Notes: generated by a model not told the origin, from the letters alone. Shown: positions 16,122 to 22,827, counted from the stretch's first letter. The stretch: 23,121 nt of DNA from Candidatus Gastranaerophilales bacterium (GCA_900548405.1 UNSJ01000031.1:1-23121), one strand, 5' to 3'. Numbers and translations: made by a program.

Positions 16122-16898
16122 TTGTTTTTCAAATTCGGATTTAACAATTCGTATATGTTTAATAATCCATGCATGTGCAATCCGTTCTTGAATTTTCACA
16201 TGCCTGTGAACTTTATATCCTATAATAATTTTGGGGCTTTAAACTCTTTCAGTCCTTTAAATTATTTTCAAATGTTTCAAATGCCTGCAAGCAACTCAAT
16301 TTGGCAGCAGGCTGAATATAATATTCCAAAACTGGAAGATTCTCTCGTGACTAGTGAAGGTAACAAAAAAGAGAGCATTAATGTAAATACTCGTGTATCT
16401 GTACAGCAAAAATCCGTAAAAAGAAAAGAAAGAAGCAAAACTGTTTCTGCAGAAACAAATGTTCAAGAAGCAAAAAATACAAAAGCCGGCGAAGATAAAA
16501 TAATTGTCAAAGGTGTCGAATACAACAAAAAGAATGGAGAAAAACTTGCACAAAGAGTTCTTGACGGTCTGCCCGCAAACAGAACCGAGCCTTTATGTGC
16601 AAAATATGTAAAAGAAGCTATAAGAGATGTAGGGTTAGGCCCCTACATAGAAGGAGATGGCTACTACTGTCAATACATTCTCAGAGCAAACCCGAATTTT
16701 GAAGAAATCAAAGTAAAAGGCAATGAGCTCTCGTCACTGCCTGCGGGCTGCATTATAGTTTATGACAAAGGCGACGGCGGATACAGCACTGATAGCGGTC
16801 ATGTTGAAATTACTCTTGGCGACGGCAGAGCATGCAGCGACATTATTACAAATAATATTGAACCGTCAGATAATGCTCACGTTTTTGTTCCTGTTTAA
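16122..16898 (+). CDS. CHAP/NlpC-P60-like cysteine hydrolase, paralogue 1
   Basis: The C-terminal 130 residues resemble papain-like amidases that cleave peptidoglycan peptides or similar amides. A cysteine opens a helix in 'LCAKYVKEAI' (C159), and a histidine follows in 'SGHVEITLGDGRA' (H227) after the strand 'LPAGCIIVYD'. The N-terminal 120 residues are low-complexity, first Asn/Phe/Met-rich, then Lys/Glu-rich. There is no signal peptide, so the export route is unknown. The start is TTG 16122 with AAGGGG six bases upstream. The same layout in the paralogue at 16976 supports it over ATG 16155. Both share a C-terminal block and an 'SNS(S)IW' motif in the N-terminal part. Family assignment rests on the Cys/His pattern, so the true substrate is uncertain. 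Confidence 0.7.
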   Translation: MFFKFGFNNSYMFNNPCMCNPFLNFHMPVNFISYNNFGALNSFSPLNYFQMFQMPASNSIWQQAEYNIPKLEDSLVTSEGNKKESINVNTRVSVQQKSVKRKERSKTVSAETNVQEAKNTKAGEDKIIVKGVEYNKKNGEKLAQRVLDGLPANRTEPLCAKYVKEAIRDVGLGPYIEGDGYYCQYILRANPNFEEIKVKGNELSSLPAGCIIVYDKGDGGYSTDSGHVEITLGDGRACSDIITNNIEPSDNAHVFVPV

Positions 16899-16932
16899 AA
16901 AAGTTTACAATAAAGGCAATTTCTACCTTTAA

Positions 16933-16975
16933 AAATACTTTATATGTATAGAGGAAATTTTAAGGGGATATTACA
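16933..16975 (+). promoter_or_regulatory. Leader of second CHAP-like gene
   Basis: AAATACTTTATAT (16933-16945) repeats the block of the first paralogue's leader. TTAAGGGGATAT puts AAGGGG (16962-16967) eight bases before TTG 16976. Shared sequence between two tandem genes suggests shared control or a recent duplication. Confidence 0.5.
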
Positions 16976-17590
16976 TTGAGTTTATTAAACTTCAATATTG
17001 ATAATACAAAATATTTGCGTGATTTCAGCAGTTCATCAGGCTCAATTGGTTTGTCCTCATACGGTTCTCTTTCAAGCGGTAATATATTCAATCTTTATAA
17101 TACTCTTTATTCAAAACCGGTTTTAAAGTCAAACTCAAGTATATGGACTTCATCTCAAAACAGAAAACTTCTTTATAATACAGGTTCTTCAAAAATCCTT
17201 CCGTCTTTGAAAGAAGCCGGCTATAACGCTAAAAAAGGAAACAGACTGGCAAGTATCGCAGCTCAAAATGCAAAAGATTTTACAGGTCAATGCGCAACAT
17301 ATGTAAAAAATGCAATCCAAGAAGCAGGTATGGGCAAATACATAAAAGGAGATGCATATGAATGCGCTAATATATTAAAAAGAAACAAAGAAAACTTTAA
17401 AGAAATTTCCACAAAAGGACTTGATTTATCTTCACTGCCAAAAGGCTGTGCACTAGTCTATGACAGAGGTGTTTCTAATTACAGTTCAGACTCAGGTCAT
17501 ATAGAAATAACTTTAGGAAACGGAAAAGCAGCAAGCGATGGTATTACAAACAATATCAGACCCGGCGCAAGAGTATTTATCCCTGTTTAA
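16976..17590 (+). CDS. CHAP/NlpC-P60-like cysteine hydrolase, paralogue 2
   Basis: The 204-residue product has the same C-terminal domain as its neighbour: 'GQCATYVKNAIQEAGMGKYI' (C106), 'LPKGCALVYD', and 'SDSGHIEITLGNG' (H175), ending in 'RVFIPV' as the neighbour ends in 'HVFVPV'. The N-terminal 90 residues are Ser/Asn/Tyr-rich with no signal peptide and contain 'SNSSIW'. A peptidoglycan or peptide amidase role is inferred. The N-terminal parts of the two paralogues have diverged far more than the catalytic parts, which suggests they set targeting or specificity. The TTG start is supported by AAGGGG eight bases upstream. The end overlaps convergent coaE by 14 bases. Confidence 0.72.
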   Translation: MSLLNFNIDNTKYLRDFSSSSGSIGLSSYGSLSSGNIFNLYNTLYSKPVLKSNSSIWTSSQNRKLLYNTGSSKILPSLKEAGYNAKKGNRLASIAAQNAKDFTGQCATYVKNAIQEAGMGKYIKGDAYECANILKRNKENFKEISTKGLDLSSLPKGCALVYDRGVSNYSSDSGHIEITLGNGKAASDGITNNIRPGARVFIPV

Positions 17591-18158
17591 GCTCAAGCAA
17601 AACTTTGCTCACGGATTCCTTTAACAATTCTAAATCGCCGTTATTATTAATTACATAATCACTTTGTTCAGCTTTCTTATCCTGAGGCATTTGTGAGTTT
17701 ATACGTGCTTTTGCATGCTCAACCGTATAGTTATTTCGTTTTAAAAGCCTTTCAAGACGTATTTCATCATCTGTATAAACAAAAATTATTTTATCAAACA
17801 TACTCTGCATATTTGCCTCAAACAGCAAAGGTATCCCAACAAAAAGCAGTTCATCTGATTTATTATCCTCAAAAAACTTGTTTATAACCTCACCGATTTG
17901 AGGATGCATAATTGATGCAATTAAAAGCCTTGCAGGTTCATTTGAAAAAATAAGCTGCGCAACTTTATATCTGGAAAATTCACCGTTTTCAAATACATCG
18001 TAATCTTTGAACGCATCATACAGCGTTTTATTTTTGACGGTAAGAATTTCTCTTGATACATCATCTGTATCAAGCACTTTGTATCCCTTTTCTTCAAGAA
18101 TTTTTTGTACTGTGGTTTTACCGGAAGCAATATTACCGCAAATAGCAATTCTTTTCAT
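17577..18158 (-). CDS. coaE: Dephospho-CoA kinase
   Basis: Phosphorylates the 3'-hydroxyl of dephospho-CoA with ATP, the last step of coenzyme A synthesis, in the cytoplasm. The P-loop GNIASGKTT is at residues 8-16, followed by 'GYKVLDTDDVSREIL', where the family has 'DaD.iar'. 'MHPQIGEVI' and the 'VGIPLLFEANM' stretch match the family's 'HP.v' and 'vPLLfE' motifs. At 193 residues it is a normal length. It is last in the minus-strand block ybgC-rluB-coaE, and its ATG shares a base with the rluB stop (TAATG). It overlaps the convergent hydrolase gene by 14 bases. Confidence 0.95.
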   Translation of the reverse strand: MKRIAICGNIASGKTTVQKILEEKGYKVLDTDDVSREILTVKNKTLYDAFKDYDVFENGEFSRYKVAQLIFSNEPARLLIASIMHPQIGEVINKFFEDNKSDELLFVGIPLLFEANMQSMFDKIIFVYTDDEIRLERLLKRNNYTVEHAKARINSQMPQDKKAEQSDYVINNNGDLELLKESVSKVLLELKQG

Positions 18159-18886
18159 TATTTAGAAATCCTGTTTAAAAAGTTTTTCAATTCTCTAATC
18201 TGTATAGGCTTTATCGGTTTGAATTCACCACGTTTCAGTCCGTCCAAATTTAATGTAGCATGCTGAATACGTTTTAAAGTTTTAACTTCGTAGCCGAAAT
18301 GCTCAAACATCTTTCTGATCTGTCTGTTTAATCCCTGATAAAGTGTAATTCTCATCATTGTATGACTGTTATCCATTTCAAGAACCTGAATATCAGCATA
18401 AGCAGTTTTTCCCTGCTCTATTTCAATACCGTTTGCCATTTGTTCAAGCTCATGTCTGTGAACTTTAGCCTCAACAGAAACAAGATAGATTTTCGGAACT
18501 TTAATTGAAGGATGTGTAAGTTCATTTATCAAGTCACCGTCGTTTGTCAAGATTAAAAGGCCTGTCGAATCTTTATCCAAACGACCGACAGGTTTTAAAC
18601 CAAGCATGTTTTCAGGCAATATATCATATATTGTTTTTCTGCCTTTTTCATCATCGGAAGTAGTGATATAACCCGCAGGTTTATAAAATCTGTAATATTC
18701 ATGTTTAGCAGGTCTTACAAGCTTTTGATTAACAAAAACTTTATCTTTAGGCTGAACAAGAAACCCAAGTTCCTTAACAATTTTCCCGTTAACATTAACA
18801 ACACCGCTTTCAATAAGCTCGTCGGCTTTTCTTCTTGAGCACAGTCCTGATGATGCTATGTATTTATTTAAACGGATGCCGGACAT
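18158..18886 (-). CDS. rluB: RsuA/RluB-family pseudouridine synthase
   Basis: Converts a uridine of rRNA to pseudouridine. An N-terminal S4 RNA-binding domain ('RLNKYIASSGLCSRRKADELI', quoted in part, residues 5-45) precedes the catalytic domain. The family motif GRLDKDSTGLLILTNDG has the catalytic aspartate D104. 'GLNRQIRKMFEHFGYEVKTLKR' is the second conserved block. The 242-residue length and motif wording fit RluB-type enzymes, which act on 23S rRNA helix 80-93 positions in other bacteria. RsuA or RluF cannot be ruled out. The start overlaps the thioesterase gene by 19 bases and the stop overlaps coaE by one, so the three genes are likely one operon. Confidence 0.88.
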   Translation of the reverse strand: MSGIRLNKYIASSGLCSRRKADELIESGVVNVNGKIVKELGFLVQPKDKVFVNQKLVRPAKHEYYRFYKPAGYITTSDDEKGRKTIYDILPENMLGLKPVGRLDKDSTGLLILTNDGDLINELTHPSIKVPKIYLVSVEAKVHRHELEQMANGIEIEQGKTAYADIQVLEMDNSHTMMRITLYQGLNRQIRKMFEHFGYEVKTLKRIQHATLNLDGLKRGEFKPIKPIQIRELKNFLNRISK

Positions 18887-19293
18887 AATTCAAGCTCCTT
18901 TTTAAATATATCAGCAAGAATTTCAGGCATTCTTCTGTAAAGTTTGCCGTCATTGGTAATAGCGACAACATCAACTTCGGCTTCAATAAATGTTTTGCCT
19001 GTTTCTTTAGATTTGATAACCTGCTTAAAGGTAACCGAAAGACTATTGAATTTTTCTATCCATGTTTCAATAATCAAGATGTCATTAAGTTTTGCAGATG
19101 ACTTATACTTTACATTTAAATTTACAACAGGCAGGACAATATCTTGTGCTTCAAGTTCAATAAGGTTATAACCTTGCATCTCGCACCAATCAACCCTTCC
19201 CATCTCAAGCCATCTTAAGTAAGAGCCGTGCCATACTACACCATAGGCATCTGTATCGGAATAAAAAACTTTTTGTTCAAATATATGTTTCAT
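18868..19293 (-). CDS. YbgC-like hot-dog acyl-CoA thioesterase
   Basis: The 141-residue product starts with 'FYSDTDAYGVVWHGSYLRWLE', matching the 4-hydroxybenzoyl-CoA thioesterase / YbgC pattern with the active-site Asp15 and the 'WHGSY' segment. Such enzymes hydrolyse short-chain or aromatic acyl-CoA esters in the cytoplasm. In proteobacteria YbgC is tied to the Tol-Pal system, but no tol genes are here. It is first in the ybgC-rluB-coaE block, with a 19-base overlap into rluB. Only 32 bases separate its start from the divergent rubredoxin gene, too few for two full promoters back to back. Confidence 0.85.
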   Translation of the reverse strand: MKHIFEQKVFYSDTDAYGVVWHGSYLRWLEMGRVDWCEMQGYNLIELEAQDIVLPVVNLNVKYKSSAKLNDILIIETWIEKFNSLSVTFKQVIKSKETGKTFIEAEVDVVAITNDGKLYRRMPEILADIFKKELELCPASV

Positions 19294-19325
19294 AGGTTAA
19301 TTATAACACAAAAGGAGAGAAAAAA

Positions 19326-19460
19326 ATGAGATATAAATGTGATGTTTGCGAATGGATTTTTGATGAAGAAAAAGAAGATATTAAATTTGAAGACTTAGCA
19401 GATGATTGGACTTGTCCTATATGCGGCGCTGCTAAAGACATGTTCAGCAAAATTGATTAA
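19326..19460 (+). CDS. Rubredoxin-like iron protein, 44 residues
   Basis: A complete small gene: [20 protein letters not shown], then '[20 protein letters not shown]'. The two cysteine pairs CDVC and CPIC would bind one iron as in rubredoxins, which carry single electrons in anaerobe redox and peroxide-defence chains. At 44 residues it is slightly shorter than the usual 52-55. Missing residues lie in the loop between the pairs, while '[10 protein letters not shown]' is typical. GGAG (19314-19317) lies eight bases before the ATG. It faces away from the thioesterase gene. A possible promoter would lie inside that gene. No partner such as rubrerythrin or a reductase is visible. Confidence 0.92.
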   Translation: MRYKCDVCEWIFDEEKEDIKFEDLADDWTCPICGAAKDMFSKID

Positions 19461-19569
19461 TCAGTTAGAAAATATAATGGCGGGTGTGTTTTCCTAAATT
19501 ACCATATAGCCCGCTGTTATTTTCTTAACATTATGGCAATTTTCTGTCTTTTCGTGTTTTATAGAAAAC

Positions 19570-20382
19570 GTGAATGGATTAAGTAGTGTAAAAGCAGACT
19601 ATAACAGAAATTCTAATTATTATTTAATGCCGAATAATAATGTACCTGTTCGTGCCGTTAAAATACAGGAGGTTCCTCAATCACCGGATGCAGCAAGAAC
19701 AGCAGCCACAGCAGGCATATTGCAGGCTTTTGCATTGTTTTTACATAAAGCTTCAGAGTATTGCGGCAACGAGCTTATGAAAGGTCAAGAATTTACAGAC
19801 GAAACAAGCGTCAAAAAAGTTGCCGAAAACATGGTTAAGAAAAATAAACTTAATGTAAAAGTTGATTTTATTGACAAATCTAACATAAAAAATTATTCGA
19901 AAGAAATTCAGGAAGCTTTAGGACCTGTTGCAAGAGGAGAAAACGCATTTTACACAGACAGTTATAAGCTTGCAGTTGCACCAAAGAGCAAACCTTCATT
20001 AATTCTTCACGAACTTGGACATGCTATAAATGCACACAAAGGAAAGTTCTTGAAATTCCTGCAGAAATCACGTATGTATGTTTCTGCCGTACCTACTGCC
20101 CTCATAGTTCTTAACGGATTGCTTAAAAGAAAAGATGACAAACCAAACTTTGTTGAACGCAATGCAGGAATAATAGGCTTTGCATCATTCCTGCCTACCA
20201 TTGCAGAAGAAGGCCTTGCATCAATTAGAGGTGTAAAAGCTGCAAGAGAAACTTTAGGTAAAGCTGTAAACTTAAATCCGCTTCGAAGAAATTATTTGTT
20301 TGCCTGGATGACATATGTTATAGCAGGCTTAGGCTTGGGAGTTGCGGCAAAACAAGCAGTTATAGAAAGCAAAAAGCAATAA
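19570..20382 (+). CDS. HExxH metallopeptidase-like membrane protein
   Basis: The 270-residue product contains 'SLILHELGHAINAHKGKF' with HELGH at 147-151, the zinc-binding HExxH of many peptidases. A downstream 'AEEGLASIRG' (212-221) could give the third ligand. Hydrophobic segments near 170-184, 200-212 and 243-262 suggest a membrane location with the active site at the inner face. There is no cleavable signal peptide. I cannot place it in a named family, and the substrate is unknown. The start is GTG 19570, with no clear Shine-Dalgarno sequence and no other usual start codon back to the stop at 19507. It is a single gene between rubredoxin and the tRNA-Pro locus. Confidence 0.75.
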   Translation: MNGLSSVKADYNRNSNYYLMPNNNVPVRAVKIQEVPQSPDAARTAATAGILQAFALFLHKASEYCGNELMKGQEFTDETSVKKVAENMVKKNKLNVKVDFIDKSNIKNYSKEIQEALGPVARGENAFYTDSYKLAVAPKSKPSLILHELGHAINAHKGKFLKFLQKSRMYVSAVPTALIVLNGLLKRKDDKPNFVERNAGIIGFASFLPTIAEEGLASIRGVKAARETLGKAVNLNPLRRNYLFAWMTYVIAGLGLGVAAKQAVIESKKQ

Positions 20383-20407
20383 ATTTTAAATTTTTTAGCA
20401 AAAGCTC

Positions 20408-20436
20408 TTGACGTTTAAAAATGTTTATTTTAAAAT
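20408..20436 (+). promoter_or_regulatory. Promoter for the tRNA-Pro transcription unit
   Basis: TTGACG (20408-20413), a 17-base spacer and TAAAAT (20431-20436, five of six). The flanking GCTCTTGAC resembles the tRNA-Leu promoter (ACTCTTGAC). Transcription would start near 20443, before both tRNA-mimic units. Confidence 0.6.
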
Positions 20437-20466
20437 AATTCTTGTCGCCATTACGGTGATATACCC

Positions 20467-20566
20467 CGTCGGGATGTGGCACTCTGCCGAGTGAAATAAT
20501 CCGGGGAATTGTTTCACGAGAGGTGGTAGCGCACCTTTTCAAATGTGGAACATTTGAAAATTAAAT
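20467..20566 (+). repeat. tRNA-mimic hairpin unit B1 (partial tRNA-Pro 5' copy)
   Basis: CGGGATGTGGC (20470-20480) is identical to the first 11 bases of tRNA-Pro. Then come ACTCTGCCGAG (20481-20491), a stem with at least 10 bp outside a small mismatch (GTGAAATAAT with ATTGTTTCAC, 20491-20500 with 20508-20517), and CGAGAG (20517-20522). TGGTAGCGCACCT, as in tRNA-Pro up to the anticodon stem, follows. In place of the anticodon arm is a second hairpin, TTTTCAAATG/CATTTGAAAA (20536-20560), ending in TTGAAAATTAAAT as in unit A. Confidence 0.8.
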
Positions 20567-20569
20567 ATC

Positions 20570-20660
20570 TTCGGGATGTGGCACTCTGCCGAGAAAAACG
20601 ATTGAGTATCGTTTTTTGAGAGGGGTAGCGCACCTGAGCAAAACGTAAGTTTTGCGAATA
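20570..20660 (+). repeat. tRNA-mimic hairpin unit B2 (partial tRNA-Pro 5' copy)
   Basis: The second tandem unit starts 102 bases after B1 and 99 before tRNA-Pro. CGGGATGTGGC (20572-20582), ACTCTGCCGAG (20583-20593), a perfect 9-bp stem AAAAACGAT/ATCGTTTTT (20594-20602 with 20608-20616), TGAGAG, then GGTAGCGCACCT. The anticodon arm is replaced by GCAAAAC-GTAA-GTTTTGC (20638-20655). Compared with unit A, the stem differs at one base with the compensating change on the other strand. Confidence 0.8.
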
Positions 20661-20670
20661 ACATAACTGT

Positions 20671-20747
20671 CGGGATGTGGCGCAGCTTGGTAGCGCACCT
20701 CGCTTGGGACGAGGGGGTCGCACGTTCAAATCGTGTCATCCCGACCA
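20671..20747 (+). tRNA. tRNA-Pro (anticodon UGG)
   Basis: The acceptor stem is CGGGATG (20671-20677) with CATCCCG. D stem GCGC/GCGC, anticodon stem CCTCG/CGAGG enclosing TGG at 20705-20707, T arm GCACG-TTCAAAT-CGTGT, then discriminator A and an encoded CCA (20745-20747). It would read CCN codons. Its 3' side borders the putative integrated element. Confidence 0.97.
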
Positions 20748-20756
20748 TTTAGAACA

Positions 20757-20791
20757 AAAGGCTTTTAGGAATTTTCCTGAAAGCCTTTTTT
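20757..20791 (+). terminator. Intrinsic terminator of tRNA-Pro
   Basis: AAAGGCTTTTAGGA pairs with TCCTGAAAGCCTTT (14 bp with one T-G pair) around a 4-base loop, followed by six T (20786-20791). Confidence 0.92.
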
Positions 20792-20797
20792 AATACC

Positions 20798-20818
20798 ATT
20801 ATGTAATTATTATGTAAT
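20798..20818 (+). repeat. Tandem 10-bp repeat next to tRNA-Pro
   Basis: ATTATGTAAT occurs at 20798-20807 and 20809-20818, an 11-bp period. It lies about 50 bases past the tRNA 3' end. Short direct repeats in this position are often integrase arm or excisionase sites, but in AT-rich DNA chance is possible. Confidence 0.35.
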
Positions 20819-20848
20819 CGAAAGTTTGTTCGTTAAAATCTGTTAGGT

Positions 20849-21286
20849 TTATTGTTTATTTTTAACAGAATGTTTGCCATAAGACAAATCGATACCAACT
20901 AGAATATTAGCAGCAACGTCAGTAGGTACGCCATAAGCTACTAGAGCGTCAACCAATATATCGCTAGGGTCTTTTTTAGTCGGGTCTTTATGTACTATTT
21001 CTCCAAAAATAATTCGTAAAAACTCATCATTCTTTATTTCAAGAGTTTTTGCTAGTGCAATTAAGGTATAAAGATTAGGTATTTTATCTTTACCATTTTC
21101 TAAATCTGAAATTACTCCTATACTAACTCCAGATTTCTGGGAAAGTTCCTGTAATTTCATTTCTTTATCTTTTCTCGTTTTGGCAACAATAGCACCAAAT
21201 TTTCTGATTATAGCTTTAACCTCTTCCTGTATTTTGAGTATATCTGGGGTTATTTCTTTTTTATTTTCCATATTGAATTTACGCAT
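20849..21286 (-). CDS. XRE-family HTH transcriptional repressor
   Basis: The 145-residue product has a Cro/CI-type helix-turn-helix at about residues 33-92: 'AKTRKDKEMKLQELSQKSGV', then 'SIGVISDLENGKDKIPNL' and 'LIALAKTLEI'. This is the layout of phage and mobile-element repressors. The C-terminal 50 residues have no recognisable domain and no self-cleavage Ser/Lys motif. ATG 21286 has AGAGG five bases upstream. It sits between tRNA-Pro and a divergent set of unknown genes, with paired inverted sites in the gap, as in a lysis-lysogeny or transfer-control switch. A plain chromosomal regulator is possible but less likely, given the position. Confidence 0.85.
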   Translation of the reverse strand: MRKFNMENKKEITPDILKIQEEVKAIIRKFGAIVAKTRKDKEMKLQELSQKSGVSIGVISDLENGKDKIPNLYTLIALAKTLEIKNDEFLRIIFGEIVHKDPTKKDPSDILVDALVAYGVPTDVAANILVGIDLSYGKHSVKNKQ

Positions 21287-21324
21287 ATATACCTCTTTTA
21301 ATAACTATACACCAAAAATTCATT

Positions 21325-21386
21325 CTAACAAAATTTTCGCTCAACTATTAAGAATTGTAACAATATTTTAGCGAAATTTTCGTTAG
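21325..21386. promoter_or_regulatory. Paired operator-like sites upstream of the XRE gene
   Basis: CTAACAAAATTTTCGCT (21325-21341) and AGCGAAATTTTCGTTAG (21370-21386) form an inverted pair over 62 bases, with two or three mismatches. The core of the second, CGAAA-T-TTTCG, is itself a perfect palindrome, and the first is one mismatch from it. They lie 39-100 bases upstream of the repressor start, a plausible position for control of both divergent promoters. Confidence 0.55.
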
Positions 21387-21453
21387 AGGTTGAAATAAAA
21401 TCTTAATATTGTTTAATTGTAGTTGAATGAAAATTATTTTCAAAAGAAAGTAG

Positions 21454-22005
21454 GTGTTATCAAAAGTAACTAATATATTAAAAGCTGCTATTGATAATAA
21501 AGAAGATAGTAATAGATGAATTAACATATTAAATGAACAAATAAGAATAATATCCTCATATAGGATAACTGATGTTGAAAGGTATAGAGTTATTTTTGAT
21601 GATTATACTAATAAATACCTCAATGACTCTATTGGTGCAGTAGAGCAGTTTATAAGTGATTGGACAGAAAATAATATAAGTAGATACTTTAAGGTCAAAT
21701 ATATTGGAAACAAAAGACAAAAGGCACAAGGCGGTAATAAAAATCCTAAAAATATTATAATGGATTTTAAAGCGGATTTCTTTGTACAAATAACAGGAAG
21801 GGTTGAAGATATACCTTTATACCCTACATGTTATTGTCATTATTTTATGATTGCCTTTTTATTGGATATTATAAATTCAGCAAAAATAACATTACCACAA
21901 TATAGTCAAGATGAGTCTTTTTATACAAACTTTTTAGGAATATTGTTTGAAAAACTTAATTCATCAGTCTTAACTGGTTTAGAAGCCTTTGCAGAATACG
22001 AATAA
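21454..22005 (+). pseudogene. Unknown element gene with in-frame TGA after 21 codons
   Basis: From GTG 21454 the frame reads MLSKVTNILKAAIDNKEDSN, then R and TGA (21517-21519). It then stays open for 161 codons to TAA 22003. The open part has no usual start codon before ATG 21760, yet it looks coding throughout ('DVERYRVIFDDYTNKYLND', 'FISDWTENNISRYFKV', 'FYTNFLGILFEKLNSS'). It is probably a nonsense-mutated or misread gene, or one that starts at a rare codon. I do not recognise the product. The next ORF continues in the same frame 33 bases later. Confidence 0.5.
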
Positions 22006-22038
22006 GACTACCCCTATGACTGTTTATACGGTGAATTA

Positions 22039-22827
22039 ATGAAATTAACTTCTTTTTATCAAGATAAACTGGTATTCTATGCTACACCACATAATAAAAG
22101 TTTTGAAGTAACAATAAAAGAGTATTCCTTAATTACAAAGATGTTCGTTAAATATAGAGGCGTTTGGAGTGATAAAGATGTCGGCAGGATTATCTCAAAC
22201 ACTTCTTCATCAAAAAGTAAAAAGTATAAAATTAAACATCAAGACGTTATACATATAAATTCAGATAGAGAACACGTTAAAGTTCAAGGAGTATTCTCAA
22301 AGTTAAGAATCACAGAAGGTACAAATGAAAATAGAATGAGAGTATATTTAACCTTGTCAGGACAGAGAATTATTAACCGTATATTCAACAGTTCAAGTAA
22401 TGTAAATGGTAATGTTAAAACTTGTAATATTTTTGAATATATACCTAGTACTGCATATATGATTGCTTTCATTCTGTGGATAGTTCTGAATTGCACCGTT
22501 GAAGCAAATAATAAATTTCAAGACTTTGGGTATTCAAATATACCAATATTTTGTCAATATATTGATGAATATTTAGAAACCAAAGGAAATAAACAACCTA
22601 GAAATGTAGTTGTAAATACAGCTATTTCAATAATGTTGTCTTCTAAAACAAAGGAAGAACAAGAAGAATTTATAAACAGTCATTTTTTAAAAAGTCAATC
22701 TCAGCAAAAAGCGGTTATTAGAGCTGGATTAAATAGAATTAATGAAATTAAACAACAAGTACCTGATAATGTTATACCCTTTACTGAAAGATTGATAAAG
22801 GAGCTAGAAAATGCCTATAACTGGTAA
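22039..22827 (+). CDS. Unknown element protein, 262 residues
   Basis: I do not recognise this protein. It begins MKLTSFYQDKLVFYATPHNK, is basic in the first 100 residues, has one hydrophobic stretch ('YMIAFILWIVLNCTV', about 141-155), and ends in a helical Lys/Glu/Gln-rich tail. It lies in the same frame as the open stretch ending at 22005. The 11 codons between are also free of stops, so it could be the end of one longer broken gene. ATG 22039 has only a weak GGTG upstream. It overlaps the next gene by 17 bases. Position after an XRE regulator suggests an early gene of a phage-like or conjugative element. Confidence 0.6.
   Translation: MKLTSFYQDKLVFYATPHNKSFEVTIKEYSLITKMFVKYRGVWSDKDVGRIISNTSSSKSKKYKIKHQDVIHINSDREHVKVQGVFSKLRITEGTNENRMRVYLTLSGQRIINRIFNSSSNVNGNVKTCNIFEYIPSTAYMIAFILWIVLNCTVEANNKFQDFGYSNIPIFCQYIDEYLETKGNKQPRNVVVNTAISIMLSSKTKEEQEEFINSHFLKSQSQQKAVIRAGLNRINEIKQQVPDNVIPFTERLIKELENAYNW

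Noticed and set aside
16899..16932. Terminator after the first CHAP-like gene
   Set aside because: Only a weak 6-bp stem (TAAAGG/CCTTTA) followed by A rather than T.
19475..19530. Terminator after rubredoxin
   Set aside because: GCGGG and CCCGC could pair, but the loop is about 25 bases and the T-run is broken. Left unassigned.
20570..20660. T-box riboswitch before tRNA-Pro
   Set aside because: The units resemble tRNA itself and stand before tRNA genes. No T-box sequence or antiterminator was found.
20467..20747. CRISPR array
   Set aside because: The repeated units are tRNA 5' copies with internal hairpins at about 100-base spacing, not short repeats with unique spacers. No cas genes are present.
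20514..20748. Minus-strand ORFs of about 70 codons over the tRNA-Pro locus
   Set aside because: They are antisense to a tRNA and to repeated RNA-like units, and the shared codons come from the repeats.
21517..21519. TGA read as tryptophan
   Set aside because: Neighbouring genes use TGG for Trp and TGA elsewhere ends genes (for example 10997-10999 on the minus strand). One case is not evidence for recoding.
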